Positions 1 through 10,012 of a stretch of DNA of 64,000 bases are shown here, piece after piece. The notes under the pieces were generated by a model, which did no database searches, had not been told where the DNA came from, and saw only the letters and a program-made list of their open reading frames with translations. Origin of the DNA: an uncultured Gemmiger sp. (GTDB lineage: Bacteria > Bacillota > Clostridia > Oscillospirales > Ruminococcaceae); the NCBI GenBank assembly GCA_944388145.1, contig CALXHQ010000002.1:299950-363949 (forward strand). Direction: 5' to 3'. Within the stretch, counting starts at the first letter, position 1. Each line of letters starts with the position of its first letter. The position numbers and the translations under genes were made by a program.

Positions 1-744
1 GGCGCTCTCCGCCTGGATGCGGTAGTTGCCGCTGTACACCAGCGCGGCGCCCCAGCACTGACCTGCATTCTCACCGGCATCGGGGCTGCAAAGTACCACA
101 AAGGGGTTGTGGGCGTGGGTGGGGATGCCGCCCACGCTGCCCACACTCTGCACGCCGGGCCGCACAGCCGCCCGGTGGAGGGTGCGTTCGCCGGCCCACG
201 CGCCGTCAAAGGTGATCAGGTCCAGGTCATGGCGGGCAAAATCCAGCACCGCCGAGGGTACCCCCCGCAGCGTCAGCGGAGCGGTGCCGGTATTCTCGAT
301 AACCGCTGCCCGGGTGATCAGGTCACAGTCGGGCAGCACGCCGTACAGCAGCGTTACCCGCAGGCCCATTGTGTCCTGCAGGGTGATGCGCAGCGTCTCG
401 GCGCCGGGGCAGTCCCGGAAGGCGGGCAGCCCCGGCAGGCCGTACTTGCCCGGTTCCACTGCCGCACCCGCAAAACGCAGGTCGGCGGCGATGACACCGT
501 CGGCAAATTCCGGCTGGAAAAAGGGCATATGGTTGTCCCCCATACCGGGGGCGGGCCACTCCTGGGGCAGCAGGTCGGGGTGGCAGCCGGGGTCGTTGTG
601 GGGGGCGTCCGGCAGCCGGAAGCAGTCGGCACGGGGGCCGTAACCAAGGTGCAGCAGCCGGCCCTGACCGTCCACCGCCATGGCATAGCTGGTGTGGTCG
701 GTGTGCAGCGTGAAGCGTTTTGCATTTGTGTCTGCATGGATCAT
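1..744 (-). CDS. GH36-type alpha-galactosidase, N-terminal part (runs off left edge)
   Basis: The reading frame is open from an ATG at 744 to the window edge (248 codons) and is therefore partial. It resembles the N-terminal beta-sandwich domain of GH36 alpha-galactosidases: an early segment LLHLGYGPRAD, then a long stretch on how the substrate pocket is capped, ending near the edge with ALVYSGNYRIQAE, the usual link towards the catalytic barrel. The catalytic aspartates would lie outside the window. A GAGAGGAG ribosome site lies just before the ATG; another ATG 7 nt inside is out of frame. It is the last visible gene of the leftward mannan locus and would strip alpha-galactosyl side groups from imported galactomannan oligosaccharides. 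No signal peptide is seen, so it is probably intracellular. Function is inferred from family resemblance and context. Confidence 0.82.
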   Translation of the reverse strand, partial: MIHADTNAKRFTLHTDHTSYAMAVDGQGRLLHLGYGPRADCFRLPDAPHNDPGCHPDLLPQEWPAPGMGDNHMPFFQPEFADGVIAADLRFAGAAVEPGKYGLPGLPAFRDCPGAETLRITLQDTMGLRVTLLYGVLPDCDLITRAAVIENTGTAPLTLRGVPSAVLDFARHDLDLITFDGAWAGERTLHRAAVRPGVQSVGSVGGIPTHAHNPFVVLCSPDAGENAGQCWGAALVYSGNYRIQAESA

Positions 745-838
745 GGCAGATGCTCCTCTCGGAGAGAATTGGCGGGGAATGCGGGTTGTCCCGGCATACC
801 GCAGGCGGATCGGCCCGCCAAAAAATGCCGGGAATTTC

Positions 839-1489
839 TCATCGGGCAGGGGGATTGTTCTGTTTGCCTTCCAGCCGGGCAAAGGCGGGCCGCAGAGCAA
901 AGGCGGTGGCCACAATGATGCCTCCGCCGCCGATCAGCACCCACAGCGGCAACAGATACCAAAACAGCGCCGGCAGCAGGGTGTTGAGCACCGGCAGCAT
1001 CGCCATGCCCACCAGCCAGACCAGCGCGGCCGCCGGGCGGCCCAGGCAGATGCGCAGGCCGTCCCGCAGCACGTCCGCCCACCTGCGGTAGGTGTAGCGG
1101 CCCAGCAGGGCGTACCCGCCGCCCATGACGCAGAGCCAGACCACGCCCAGCGCGGTGCCGGCGGCGATCATCACATTGCTCAAGGTGCCGGTGTGGGCCA
1201 GGCCGATCTGATAGTCGGCAAAGATCAGAAGTCCCGCCGCCGCCAGCACCACCCAGGTGATGGTGGCCAGCTTGAAATCCCGCCGGAAGGCCGCCCAGTA
1301 ATCATGGAAGACGCGGTACTCCTGCCGGGCGGCCATCTTGCCCGCCACCGAGAAGGCGGCCGAGGTAGACGCCCCGATGGTAACCAGCAGCACACAGCCC
1401 AGCAGCCAGGCAAGATTCAGCAGAAAGACATCGCCGATAAATCCCATGGCACGGAAGAAGGGCGTTTCGTTCAGATGATTGTTTTTCAT
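839..1489 (-). CDS. DUF624 / YesL-family membrane protein
   Basis: A 216-residue polytopic membrane protein. It begins with a short polar stretch containing FFRAMGFIGDVFLLN, followed by about five hydrophobic segments (around residues 17-40, 75-93, 103-124, 150-170 and 175-195). This pattern and length fit the DUF624 family (YesL of Bacillus), which is regularly encoded beside carbohydrate ABC transporters in Firmicutes; its biochemical role is unknown. It lies in the mannan operon between the SASA esterase and the alpha-galactosidase, so it may assist or modulate sugar uptake. The ATG at 1489 follows a GGGAGG-type ribosome site. Family assignment is fairly secure, function is not. Confidence 0.75.
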   Translation of the reverse strand: MKNNHLNETPFFRAMGFIGDVFLLNLAWLLGCVLLVTIGASTSAAFSVAGKMAARQEYRVFHDYWAAFRRDFKLATITWVVLAAAGLLIFADYQIGLAHTGTLSNVMIAAGTALGVVWLCVMGGGYALLGRYTYRRWADVLRDGLRICLGRPAAALVWLVGMAMLPVLNTLLPALFWYLLPLWVLIGGGGIIVATAFALRPAFARLEGKQNNPPAR

Positions 1490-1523
1490 GGCGTACCTCC
1501 CGGCGGCGGCCGGTGTTTTGGGG

Positions 1524-3029
1524 TCAAGTCAATGTGACGGAAAAGGGGGTCACCGGCAGGCCGGTGCCGCCATACAGCTCCGCCGGGCCAAAGTTGTACC
1601 AGGCGTAGCGCACGGCCCGGGGCGCCGGCACGGCGGCGCTGTGGACCATCAGGGTATCGGGGGCGGTGCAGACCGCGCAGGCATCCTGCCAGCGGCCGTC
1701 CGTGCCGGCCAGCTGTACGCCTCGTCCCCCGCCGCGCAGGCACAGCCCGCCGCCGGTGTGGGCAAAGTGCAGCAGCACCTTGCCGGGCTGCGGGGCGGGT
1801 TCGGCTCCGGTCAGCCGGGGCGAAACGCCCGTCACTGCCCGGTGGTACACCTGCTCCAGTGCCAGCAGCGCCAGCCGCTGCCCCACCACCAGCTTGTCGG
1901 TGGGGTGGATATTGTCAGCCTCGCCGCAGTCCGCCAGCACCACCAGGCCGCAGCCCGGCTCGGTATTGGCGACGGTATCCTGGGCGGCCCGCAGGGTGGG
2001 CCAGGCGTCCTCGCCCTCGCCGGTGGCGTACATGGGCAGCTGCACCAGCAAAAACGGCAGATCCCCGGCCCCCCAGTCAGCCCGCCAGCGGCGGACCAGA
2101 TGGGTCAAAAGCGCCCGGTAATCGCCGGGCCACAGCTCGTCCTGCTCGCCCTGATAGTACCAGAACCCCCGGATGCCGTAGGGGCACACCCGGCTGAGCA
2201 TACTGTCGTACAGGTTGCCGGGGCGCTGGTAGCCGGTGCGGCCTGCCGGCGGCGGCCAGGGGTACAGGCCGCAGTCGGCATTCAGCACGGTCCAGCTCAC
2301 GTCCGGCTCGGCGGCACGCCGGAGGGCAATGCGCTGGTTCCAGGCATCCACCTCCGCCTGATAGGCCGCACATTCGGCCTCGAACTGCTCGTCCGTCTTG
2401 TCCCCCGCCTGGGCGTCGTACCATTGCAGCCGGGCCCGCCCTTCGGGGAAGGCCGCCAGCAGGCTGCGGGGCATCCAGCAGTGGGCGAAGGTACCGCCCC
2501 AGAAGCATTCCAGGATGCCCACATGCACGTCCAGCCGGCGGGCCAGCTCCCCTGCGGCGTAGTAGGCCACCGCCGAGAGGTCGGCGGCGGTATCCGGCCG
2601 GACGGGCTGCCAGCCGCTTTCGGCGGCGTCGGCGGCCTGCGGGGTGGTCACCTTGGGGGTGGCGTAAAAGTGCAGGCGGGGGTCGGCGCAGCGGGCCAGG
2701 GCGGCCTGGCCGTCCCGGCTGTTTTGCAGCGTCAGCTCCATGTTGCTTTGCCCGCCCGCCAGCCAGACCTCGCCCAGCCAGACGTTGTCATAGCGCAGGG
2801 TCTCGCCGCCGCAGCAAAGGGTCATGGCGTAAGGGCCGCCGGCGGGCAGCGGGGGCAGTTCCAGCCGCCAGCTGCCGTCCGCACCGGCAACCGCCGCAGC
2901 CGACACCCCCGCCGGGTCCAGCCGGCAGGTGACCTCAACCCCCGGCGCCGCCCGGCCCCAGACGGGGTCCGGCACACCCTGCTGCAAAACCATATTGCTG
3001 GAAAAGACAGCCGCCGGTTTCAACATCAT
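1524..3029 (-). CDS. SASA-type (sialate O-acetylesterase-like) carbohydrate esterase
   Basis: A 501-residue SGNH-fold esterase. Near the N-terminus it has the family opening ([14 protein letters not shown], then a small beta domain with [17 protein letters not shown]). The nucleophile block [13 protein letters not shown] places the catalytic Ser at residue 95. WYYQGEQDE and NIHPTDK further on supply the oxyanion and His parts of the site. Proteins of this family are called sialate O-acetylesterases, but in a mannan locus the likely job is removal of acetyl groups from acetylated mannooligosaccharides, working alongside the CE2-type esterase at 11678. There is no signal peptide. Its start overlaps the stop of the GH130_1 gene by 4 bp (3026-3029), indicating translational coupling. 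Substrate is inferred from context only. Confidence 0.82.
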   Translation of the reverse strand: MMLKPAAVFSSNMVLQQGVPDPVWGRAAPGVEVTCRLDPAGVSAAAVAGADGSWRLELPPLPAGGPYAMTLCCGGETLRYDNVWLGEVWLAGGQSNMELTLQNSRDGQAALARCADPRLHFYATPKVTTPQAADAAESGWQPVRPDTAADLSAVAYYAAGELARRLDVHVGILECFWGGTFAHCWMPRSLLAAFPEGRARLQWYDAQAGDKTDEQFEAECAAYQAEVDAWNQRIALRRAAEPDVSWTVLNADCGLYPWPPPAGRTGYQRPGNLYDSMLSRVCPYGIRGFWYYQGEQDELWPGDYRALLTHLVRRWRADWGAGDLPFLLVQLPMYATGEGEDAWPTLRAAQDTVANTEPGCGLVVLADCGEADNIHPTDKLVVGQRLALLALEQVYHRAVTGVSPRLTGAEPAPQPGKVLLHFAHTGGGLCLRGGGRGVQLAGTDGRWQDACAVCTAPDTLMVHSAAVPAPRAVRYAWYNFGPAELYGGTGLPVTPFSVTLT

Positions 3030-4219
3030 TTTACTTCCGCCTCTCTCAGGAATGCAAGGTTTTTATCGATCAGAGCACAGCGCTGGGCCACACAGTCGCG
3101 GCTGCGCAGCGGGTCTGCGGGGGTGTTAAAGGCGTAATCCAGCAGCTTTTCCACGGTGGTGGAGGCCACATGCATCCGGGTGTCGCTGGAGGCATAGTAG
3201 ATGTACAATTCGCCGTTGTCCCGGGCGATGGCGCCGTTTGTGAACACCACATTGGACACATCGCCCACCCGCTCGGCGCCAAAGGGCGCAATCAGGTAAC
3301 CGGAGGGCTCGGCAATCACCTTCCAGGGCTCAGCCAGGTCGGTGACAAAGACATAGATCACATACCGCAGGCCGGCGGCGGTGTTTCGCACGCCGTGGGC
3401 GATGTGCAGCCAGCCTTTTTCGGTGCGGATGGGGGTGGCGCCCTCGCCGTTTTTCACCTCGGTGATGGTGTGGTACCGCCGGGGCGAGGTGATGATCTCC
3501 TCGTCGATGACCGCATGGGTGATGTCGTCACAGGTGCCAAAGCCGATGCCGCCGCCGGAGCCGGTGTCGATAAAGTCGTCCATTGGCCGGGTAAAAAAGG
3601 CGTACTTGCCGTCCACAAAGTTGGGCAGCAGGTCCACGTTGCGCTGCTGGGGGCTGTGCAGGGTGACCAGGTTGGGCAGGCGCTCCCAGGTTTTCAGGTC
3701 ATGGGTGCGCACAATGCCGGCGGCCGCCACCGCGGCGGACAGGTCGGGGTTTTGGGTGTCCTTGCTCTCGGAGCAGAACACGCCGTAGATCCAGCCATCC
3801 TCGTGCTTAGTTAGGCGCATATCATAGACGTTGGTTTCCTCGGGGCAGGTGTCGGGCAGCTCCACCGGCTTATCCCAAAAGCGGAATCCATCCACCGGGG
3901 AGTCGCTCTCCGCCACCGCGAAAAAGCTCTTGCGGTCGTTGCCCTCCACCCGGGCCACCAGGTAGAACTTGCCGTCCAGCTCAATGGCGCCGGAGTTCAG
4001 CACCGCATTGATGCCCAGCCGCTCCATAAAATGGGGGTTGGTTTTGGGGTCCAGGTCATACCGCCAGATCAGCGGTGCATGGTCACGGGTGAGCACCGGA
4101 TACTTCCACCGGTCATAGATGCCGTTATAAAAATCGGTCTTTTCGTTTTTGCGGGAAAGCAGCGCCTCCTGGCGGGCTTTCTGGCGCAGGTATTCGGGGT
4201 GTAGTTCACACTTGGACAT
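3026..4219 (-). CDS. GH130_1 beta-1,4-mannosylglucose phosphorylase
   Basis: A 397-residue five-bladed propeller enzyme of GH130. The sequence [28 protein letters not shown] and the block [16 protein letters not shown] (proposed proton-donor Asp near residue 135) match subfamily 1, known to phosphorolyse 4-O-beta-D-mannosyl-D-glucose to mannose 1-phosphate and glucose. It fits with the epimerase gene directly upstream, which would make mannosylglucose from mannobiose. The ATG at 4219 lies inside the end of the epimerase gene (14-bp overlap) and is preceded by GAGGAGGG. It has no secretion signal, so it acts in the cytoplasm after uptake. Subfamily is judged by eye from motif and context. Confidence 0.9.
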   Translation of the reverse strand: MSKCELHPEYLRQKARQEALLSRKNEKTDFYNGIYDRWKYPVLTRDHAPLIWRYDLDPKTNPHFMERLGINAVLNSGAIELDGKFYLVARVEGNDRKSFFAVAESDSPVDGFRFWDKPVELPDTCPEETNVYDMRLTKHEDGWIYGVFCSESKDTQNPDLSAAVAAAGIVRTHDLKTWERLPNLVTLHSPQQRNVDLLPNFVDGKYAFFTRPMDDFIDTGSGGGIGFGTCDDITHAVIDEEIITSPRRYHTITEVKNGEGATPIRTEKGWLHIAHGVRNTAAGLRYVIYVFVTDLAEPWKVIAEPSGYLIAPFGAERVGDVSNVVFTNGAIARDNGELYIYYASSDTRMHVASTTVEKLLDYAFNTPADPLRSRDCVAQRCALIDKNLAFLREAEVK

Positions 4220-5387
4220 CAGGGTCCCTCCTCATAAGTTCCAGGCAAAGACGGCCATTGTGGTAAGGGCATTTCCAGGGTTCGACAATCGGCTTGGGCG
4301 GGTTGGGCTCGGCATTGTCATCCAGGCACCAGAACCACTCGCCGCCGGGGCGGTGGTCCACCAGCCTGTCGCAGATATAATGCCAGATATCCGCCGCCGC
4401 GTCGGCATATTTGGGGTCGCCGGTCTTTTCAAACTGGTTCACAAAGCCCAGCACCCCCTCGGCCTGCACCCACCAGACGCGGGTCAGGTCGTCCTTGCCC
4501 CGTTCGCACTCGTTGATCACGCTGTGGTCCCGATAGGCGTTTTTGTAGATGGCGGCAGCCAGGTCGCTGTCGATGGCGGAGATGCGGCCGGTGAGGGCGT
4601 GATCCCCCAACAGGCTGCAGCCCCAGTCGATCAGCCAGCTGGATTCAATGTCATGGCCGTAGCTGTACAGGTCAATGATGGAGTTGTAATGTTCGTCAAA
4701 AAAGACCAGTTGCCGGTGCAGCGCGGGGCTGTACACCTTGTGGGCGTAGATGTCCAGGATGCGGCGCATCGCCCGGCCCACCGTCTCGTCGCCGGTGGCC
4801 TGGTACAGGCCGGCATACCCCTCAAAGACATGCAGCAGCGTGTTCATCGTCTTGGCGGCCAGCACGCCGTTTTCCGACAGTTTTTCATTGGACTCCGGCT
4901 GCCAGTCGATGGTAAACGCCTCCAGATACCCTTCCGCGTCGGTGCAGCGGCGCTCGATCAGGTCAAACAGTTCTCTGGCCAGGTCCAGGGCATACCGGTT
5001 TCCGCTGAGGCGGTAGTAGGCCGCCAGGGCATAGATGGCAAACGCCTGGTTGTAGGTGTGCTTGGTGGTGTCCAGCGGGCGGCCGTCCCTGGTCACGCTC
5101 CAAAAGACGCCGCCGTTTTTCCGGTCCACGCAGTGGTCCCGCAGAAAGCGGTAGGCGTGGTCCGCCTCGTCCCGCAGGTCATCCCGGTCGGTGGCCATTG
5201 CTGCCGAGGAGAAGAACCACAGGATGCGGCTGTTCAGGATACAGCCCTTCTCCGCCCGGCGGTCAACCTTGTGGTCAAAATCCATATAGCCGTAATAGCC
5301 GCCGAATTCATCATCCCGCAGGCCCATCCAGAAGGGCAGGATGGTGGTTTCCAGCATGGCTTTTGCCGCCTGTGAAATCCGTTGCAT
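4206..5387 (-). CDS. mannobiose / cellobiose 2-epimerase (AGE family)
   Basis: A 393-residue (alpha/alpha)6-barrel protein of the N-acylglucosamine 2-epimerase family. Family motifs include [28 protein letters not shown] split over the first 55 residues, [15 protein letters not shown] around the middle with a catalytic His, and EWFWCLDDN near the end. In mannan loci such proteins convert beta-1,4-mannobiose to mannosylglucose, the substrate of the next gene product (GH130_1). Length is normal for cellobiose 2-epimerases. The gene is in the leftward operon, 42 bp after the GH130_2 gene and overlapping the GH130_1 start. The ribosome site before the ATG is AAGGAGG. A cellobiose preference cannot be excluded from sequence alone. 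Confidence 0.88.
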   Translation of the reverse strand: MQRISQAAKAMLETTILPFWMGLRDDEFGGYYGYMDFDHKVDRRAEKGCILNSRILWFFSSAAMATDRDDLRDEADHAYRFLRDHCVDRKNGGVFWSVTRDGRPLDTTKHTYNQAFAIYALAAYYRLSGNRYALDLARELFDLIERRCTDAEGYLEAFTIDWQPESNEKLSENGVLAAKTMNTLLHVFEGYAGLYQATGDETVGRAMRRILDIYAHKVYSPALHRQLVFFDEHYNSIIDLYSYGHDIESSWLIDWGCSLLGDHALTGRISAIDSDLAAAIYKNAYRDHSVINECERGKDDLTRVWWVQAEGVLGFVNQFEKTGDPKYADAAADIWHYICDRLVDHRPGGEWFWCLDDNAEPNPPKPIVEPWKCPYHNGRLCLELMRRDPDVQV

Positions 5388-5429
5388 AGGGCAAAGCCTC
5401 CTTGTTTTGTGCAGGGCGCCGGGCGGCGG

Positions 5430-6449
5430 TCAGCGCCGGCCCAGCTCCCGGTCAGTCTCATTGGTGACGCTGTTGGCCTTGATGTAGTCCACCACCTCGT
5501 CCACGGTGGTGAAGGCCAGACCCACGTAGCTGTCGGCGCAGCCGTAGTAGATGGCAATGCGGCCGGTGTCGGCGTCCTGCAGGGTGGCGCAGGGGAAGCA
5601 GACATTGGGCACAAAGCCGCGCTCCTCGTAGTCCTTCTCCGGGGTGAGCAGGAAGGTGGAGCACCGGTACAGCACCCGGCTGGGCTCATCCCGGTCAAGG
5701 ATGGCGCCGCCGATGGAGTAGACAAAGCCGTTGCAGGTGCCGGTAACGCCGTGGTAGAACATCAGCCAGCCCTCGCTGGTCTCGATGGGGGCTGCGCCGC
5801 CGCCGATCTTGACATTCTCCCACCAATTGCCGCTCTTGCCCATCACATGGCGGTGATGGCCCCAAAACTCCATGTCCGGGCTCTGGGACAGGAAGATGTC
5901 GCCAAAGGGGGTGTGGCCCGAGTCGGACGGGCGGGAGAGCAGGGTGTACATGCCGCCGATCTTGCGGGGGAACAGCACCGCATTGCGGTTGAAGGGGACA
6001 AAGGGGTTTTCGATGCGGGTGAAGGTCTTGAAATCGGTGGTTTTGGCGATGCCGATGGACGCGCCGTAGAAATCCTGGCACCAGATGATGTAGTAGGTAT
6101 CCTCCACCTTGACCAGGCGGGGGTCATAGGCATAGGGCGGCATGAAAGGCTCCCCCTTCTCGTCCACAAAGGGGATCTTGTCGGCGTCGAAGGTCCAGTG
6201 GATGCCGTCCTGGCTATGGCCCAGATAGATAAAGGGGATGCCGTTGGTCTGCTCGCCGCGGAAAACGCCGATGTAGGCGCCCTGGTAGGGCATGACCGCC
6301 GAGTTGAAGATGCGGGCCACGCCGGGCAGCGGGTTGCGGCGGATGATGGGGTTATCGTCATAGCGCCAGACCGGCATGGTGGCGTCGGCGGGTTTGTCCT
6401 GCCAGGGGATGTTGGGCAGTGCGTCGCAATACAGTTTGACGTTGGACAT
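5430..6449 (-). CDS. GH130_2 beta-1,4-mannooligosaccharide phosphorylase
   Basis: A 339-residue GH130 enzyme, shorter than the paralogue at 3026. It carries the family start WRYDDNPIIRRNPLPGVARIFNSA and the block YAYDPRLVKVEDTYYI with the putative catalytic Asp around residue 115, followed by phosphate-site residues in a RPSDSGHTPFGDIFLS stretch. It would remove mannose from the non-reducing end of mannooligosaccharides by phosphorolysis, releasing mannose 1-phosphate. It is the first enzyme gene after the transporter genes and is separated from them by a 16-bp perfect stem-loop (6489-6523), which may set different enzyme and transporter levels. Substrate chain length cannot be read from the sequence. 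Confidence 0.88.
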   Translation of the reverse strand: MSNVKLYCDALPNIPWQDKPADATMPVWRYDDNPIIRRNPLPGVARIFNSAVMPYQGAYIGVFRGEQTNGIPFIYLGHSQDGIHWTFDADKIPFVDEKGEPFMPPYAYDPRLVKVEDTYYIIWCQDFYGASIGIAKTTDFKTFTRIENPFVPFNRNAVLFPRKIGGMYTLLSRPSDSGHTPFGDIFLSQSPDMEFWGHHRHVMGKSGNWWENVKIGGGAAPIETSEGWLMFYHGVTGTCNGFVYSIGGAILDRDEPSRVLYRCSTFLLTPEKDYEERGFVPNVCFPCATLQDADTGRIAIYYGCADSYVGLAFTTVDEVVDYIKANSVTNETDRELGRR

Positions 6450-6488
6450 GGTGGAATTCCTCCCGATACAAAGTGATCTAGCAAAAGA

Positions 6489-6523
6489 GGGTTGCCCCGG
6501 CCCCGATGGGGCCGGGGCAACCC
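6489..6523 (-). terminator. stem-loop between transporter and enzyme genes
   Basis: Two perfectly complementary 16-nt arms (6489-6504 and 6508-6523) with a 3-nt loop, followed on the minus strand by TCTTTTG. It lies between the permease at 6586 and the GH130_2 gene. The T tract is weak, so it is probably a partial terminator or an mRNA 3'-end stabiliser rather than a full stop. Confidence 0.65.
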
Positions 6524-6585
6524 TGCGCGAAGGTGGAAACAGCGAAAAAAAGGAGAAGCAAAACGGGATTGGGCAGCCCCCGGCG

Positions 6586-7443
6586 TCAGCCCTTGACGGC
6601 GCCGGCCGCCATGCCGCTGTAAATCTGGTCCTGGCACAGCAGGAAGACGATCAGCGCGGGGATGATGGTGATGAGCACGCCGGCACAGATATAGTTGTAC
6701 TGGCTGCCCATGGGGCCGGAAAAGACATACAGCGAGGTGGAGACCACCTGGTACTTGGTTTTGTCCTGCAGGTAAAGGTTGGCCATGTAGTACTCGTTGT
6801 AGGTACCCACGCCCTTCAGGATGGCGGAGGTGACCACCGCGGGTTTGAGCAGCGGCAGCAAAATCTTGAAAAAGACGCCGAAATAGGTGCAGCCGTCCAG
6901 GATCGCACTCTCGTCCAGGCTGACGGGCAGGTTCTCAAAAAACTGCAGGAAGATGTAGATGGTGATAACGTCGGTGCCCATCATCAGGATGATGTAGCCG
7001 GGCATCGAGTTGACCAGATGCAGGCTGGTCATGATCTGATAGACTGTGACCTGGGACGCAATGCCGGGGATCAGGGTGGCGATCATGAACAGGTTGCGGA
7101 TCAGGCCGTTGCCGGGGAACTTGAAGCGGTTGAGCACATAGGCCAGCATGGAGGAGATCATCACGCTGCCTGCCAGCACACAGACCAGAATGATGAAGCT
7201 GTTCAAAAAGGCGTGGCCCATGTCCGCCTTCTGCCAGGCCGTGATGAAGTTGTCAAAGTTGAGCCAGTTTTCCGGCAGGGTCATCACGTTGGTGTTGGCG
7301 TACTCGGTGTCGGTCTTGAAGGCGGTGTTGATGCAGGAGACGATGGGCACCAGCGCCACAAAGGCCGCAAACAGCAGCAGCACATACTTAAAAAAGGCGA
7401 TGAGGACGTTTTTGGCGCGGATGGCCGCATTGGTTTTGAACAT
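6586..7443 (-). CDS. ABC sugar transporter permease (MalG/UgpE type)
   Basis: A 285-residue inner-membrane permease of the carbohydrate-uptake-1 family with six predicted hydrophobic segments and the cytoplasmic EAA-loop region around LDESAILDGCTYFGVFFKILLPLLKP. The N-terminal helix begins after MFKTNAAIRAKNVL. I choose the ATG at 7443 because AGGAGG lies 9 nt upstream; an in-frame ATG at 7464 overlaps the stop of the upstream permease gene and has a poorer ribosome site. It pairs with the 335-residue permease and the lipoprotein upstream to form the importer; no ATPase gene is in the cluster, as is common in Firmicutes that share one MsmK-like ATPase. Mannooligosaccharide specificity is inferred from the locus. 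Confidence 0.9.
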   Translation of the reverse strand: MFKTNAAIRAKNVLIAFFKYVLLLFAAFVALVPIVSCINTAFKTDTEYANTNVMTLPENWLNFDNFITAWQKADMGHAFLNSFIILVCVLAGSVMISSMLAYVLNRFKFPGNGLIRNLFMIATLIPGIASQVTVYQIMTSLHLVNSMPGYIILMMGTDVITIYIFLQFFENLPVSLDESAILDGCTYFGVFFKILLPLLKPAVVTSAILKGVGTYNEYYMANLYLQDKTKYQVVSTSLYVFSGPMGSQYNYICAGVLITIIPALIVFLLCQDQIYSGMAAGAVKG

Positions 7444-7460
7444 AGTCACAGCCTCCTTGC

Positions 7461-8468
7461 TCATTCAGCGTGCGCCGGGCGGGCGCTGGCAGCCTGTGCG
7501 GCGGTGTTGGGGTCGGTTTTGCGCCGGGCCCTGGGGGTGCGGTCCTCCCGCTCATTCAGCCACTTTTCCGCCGCTTTCTGGGCGAAGGTGACGATCATAA
7601 TCAGGGCCAGCAGCACGATGGCCATGGCGGAGGCCAGGCCGACCTTCTGGTCGGTGTGGGCCAGCTTGTCCATGATAACAAAGTAGGTGGAGGTGCCGAA
7701 GCCGCCGCCGGTGACAACGTAGGGCATCTCGAAGGCGGACAGCGCGCCGGACACCGAGATGATCAGGTTCAGCACAACGATGGTGCGGATGGAGGGCAGG
7801 ATGATGTCCTTGAACTTGTGCCAGGCGTTGGCGCCGTCAATCTCGGCGGCCTCGTACAGGGTGGAATCCACCGAGGCGATGGCACCGATGAACATGACGA
7901 TGTTCTGGCCCACATATTTCCAGATGGAGCAGGCCACCAGCACAATGTTGTTGATGGATTCGTCCCGCAGCCAGTAGGGTAGCGTGTCCACATCAAACCC
8001 CACCCAGGACAGCAGGGTGTCCAGCACAAAGCCGTGGGTGAAGAAAAACTTGAAGATAAAGCCGACGGCAATGCCGCAGATCAGGCAGGGGAAGTACAGC
8101 GCCCCCCGGAAAAACTTGCTGCCCTTGACCTTGAAGCTGAGGATGGTGGCAAACAGCAGCGCCAGCGCCATCTGCACCACCGATCCGGCCATGTAATACA
8201 GGCTGAGCAGCAGTGCCCGGAAGCAGTCGTCGCGGGTAAAGACGTCGATGTAGTTTTCCAGCCCCACAAAAATGCGCCGTCCGATGTAGCGCATATCGAA
8301 AAAGCTGAACTCCACCATCTTGAAGAAGGGCAGGTAGGTAAAGGTGAACAGCAGTAAAAGCGGCAGGATCAAAAATGTGACTGTGCAGATGATCTGCTGG
8401 CCGCGCATGCTTTTGCACCACTGGCCAAAGGTCTTGCGCCGTTTGGTCGCCGCAACGGGTTTGCTCAT
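7461..8468 (-). CDS. ABC sugar transporter permease (MalF/UgpA type)
   Basis: A 335-residue permease with a basic N-terminus (MSKPVAATKRRKTFGQWCKSMRG is read across residues 1-23, partly shown here as KRRKTFGQW), six hydrophobic segments and the EAA-loop sequence LYEAAEIDGANAWHKFKDIILPSIR near residue 215. The C-terminal tail is Arg-rich and Ala-rich and may be disordered. It is the first permease gene after the binding-protein gene; AGGGAGG precedes the ATG. It forms a heterodimer with the next permease in this family. The cluster context points to mannan oligosaccharide uptake. Confidence 0.9.
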   Translation of the reverse strand: MSKPVAATKRRKTFGQWCKSMRGQQIICTVTFLILPLLLLFTFTYLPFFKMVEFSFFDMRYIGRRIFVGLENYIDVFTRDDCFRALLLSLYYMAGSVVQMALALLFATILSFKVKGSKFFRGALYFPCLICGIAVGFIFKFFFTHGFVLDTLLSWVGFDVDTLPYWLRDESINNIVLVACSIWKYVGQNIVMFIGAIASVDSTLYEAAEIDGANAWHKFKDIILPSIRTIVVLNLIISVSGALSAFEMPYVVTGGGFGTSTYFVIMDKLAHTDQKVGLASAMAIVLLALIMIVTFAQKAAEKWLNEREDRTPRARRKTDPNTAAQAASARPAHAE

Positions 8469-8496
8469 GACAAAAAGCCTCCCTTTTTATAAAATA

Positions 8497-8529
8497 GCGG
8501 CGGGCCGGCCAAGACCGCCGGCCCGCCGC
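8497..8529 (-). terminator. stem-loop after the binding-protein gene
   Basis: Perfect 13-nt arms at 8497-8509 and 8517-8529, followed on the minus strand by an AT-rich stretch (TATTTTATAAAAA). Placed between the binding-protein gene and the first permease gene. Such hairpins usually lower downstream transcription and stabilise the abundant binding-protein message. Confidence 0.6.
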
Positions 8530-8599
8530 GGGTCCCCCACGCCCTGCGCAGGGGACCGCAGGTTCAGGCGGGAAGGTTGATTGGGGGAGTGCCTCAGGC

Positions 8600-10012
8600 T
8601 CAGCCCTCAGCGTCCTCGCCGGTGCCGGTCACGGCGCCGCCCTCGGGGGCGTTGGCGTCCACAGCCTCGTTCCAGGCCTCGTTCCAGTCGGCCACGATGT
8701 CATCCATGGTCTCGTCGCCGTTGATGGCGGCCTCGACAATGCGCATCACATGGGTCTGGTCGGCGTTGAGCATCAGCTCGGCGTCGCGCTGGACATTGGT
8801 GGCCAGGTCAGCGCTCTCAGAGGGGGCCGCGGTGTCAGCGATCAGCTCGATGCCGTCAAAGGCAGCCAGCGTCTCGGGGTACTCCTGGTCCTTCAAAACC
8901 GGGATACCGCCCTGGTCATAGCTGAAGTTGGAGGACTCGCTCAGCCACTTGATGTAGAGCATGGCAGCAATCTTGTTGTCATCGCTGGAGTTCTTGTTGA
9001 TGCCGTAGCAGTAGTCGGCGCCGGCGGAGGCATACTGCACGCCGTCCACGCTGATGGGGAAGGGCATATAGCCGATGTCGTCGGCGTGTTCGCCGGCATC
9101 CTGCATCTGGACGATGGCCCAGCTGCCCAGCACCATGGTGGCAATCTCGCCGTTGTTGATCATGGGCTTGCTGCCCTCCCAGTCGGTGGTGGTGGGGTCA
9201 GCCTCGGTCAGGCCGCGCTTGACAGCCTCGTACAGGATGTTGTAAACGGCGTAGGGGCCGCTCTCGCTGTCGCCGGTGGGAACGCCGGGGGCAAAGGGGT
9301 CGTGGGTCTGGGGCATGGTGATGTTCATCCAGCTGCCGTCGCCGGTGGCGCCGCCGCCGATGTAGGCATCCCAGGCGCTCATGGTCCAGCCTGCCGCATA
9401 GTTGGTGTACAGGGGGATGATGCTGGAGTCATAGTCCTTGATCTTCTGCAGGTCATCCAGGAACTCGGTGGGCGTCTTGGGCAGCTCGGTGATGCCGGCA
9501 GCCTCGAACACGGCCTTGTTGTAAACGATACCCTGGGCGTTGCCGGTGGAGGGGATGCCGTAAACCTTGCCGTCATAGGCACGGTTGTCGGCAAAATTGT
9601 AGGTATCCTGGATGGCGGACAGGTCGCACATGGCGTAGAAGTAGTCGCCCAGCTCCGGCAGGGGAATGGTGGTGGGGATCATGCAGATGTCGCCCCAGTC
9701 GTTGCTGGTCAGGCGGGTGGTCATATCATTGGCGTAGTCGGTGATGCCCTCGTAGCTGATGCTGATGTTGGGGTACATCTGCTGGAAGGTGTCCACGTAG
9801 CCCTGGAAGGTGCCGTCCTCAATCAGATCGGTGCGGTGGCTGATGATCTTCAGGTCGGCGGTCAGGTCGGTGTAGTCCTCACCCACCGTCAGCTCGTTAT
9901 AGGCGGGCAGGGTGCTCTCCGTCTCGCCGGAGGAGGTGGTACCGCCGGAGCAGCCGGCCAGCAGGCTGGCCGACATGGCGGCGGCCAGGGTCAATGCAAG
10001 TGCTTTTTTCAT
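8600..10012 (-). CDS. extracellular sugar-binding lipoprotein of the mannan ABC importer
   Basis: A 470-residue family 1 solute-binding protein. The N-terminus is a lipoprotein signal (MKKALALTLAAAMSASLLAGC; lipobox LLAGC), then a Ser/Thr/Glu-rich linker and a two-lobed binding domain with typical blocks (YDGKVYGIPSTGNAQGIVYN; NNGEIATMVLGSWAIVQMQ). The C-terminus is acidic. The ATG at 10012 is preceded by AAGGAGA; the upstream extension of the open frame lacks a start signal. It is the first gene of the leftward mannan operon and has a strong promoter at 10196-10224. It would capture mannooligosaccharides at the cell surface and deliver them to the two permeases. The ligand is inferred from locus content. 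Confidence 0.9.
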   Translation of the reverse strand: MKKALALTLAAAMSASLLAGCSGGTTSSGETESTLPAYNELTVGEDYTDLTADLKIISHRTDLIEDGTFQGYVDTFQQMYPNISISYEGITDYANDMTTRLTSNDWGDICMIPTTIPLPELGDYFYAMCDLSAIQDTYNFADNRAYDGKVYGIPSTGNAQGIVYNKAVFEAAGITELPKTPTEFLDDLQKIKDYDSSIIPLYTNYAAGWTMSAWDAYIGGGATGDGSWMNITMPQTHDPFAPGVPTGDSESGPYAVYNILYEAVKRGLTEADPTTTDWEGSKPMINNGEIATMVLGSWAIVQMQDAGEHADDIGYMPFPISVDGVQYASAGADYCYGINKNSSDDNKIAAMLYIKWLSESSNFSYDQGGIPVLKDQEYPETLAAFDGIELIADTAAPSESADLATNVQRDAELMLNADQTHVMRIVEAAINGDETMDDIVADWNEAWNEAVDANAPEGGAVTGTGEDAEG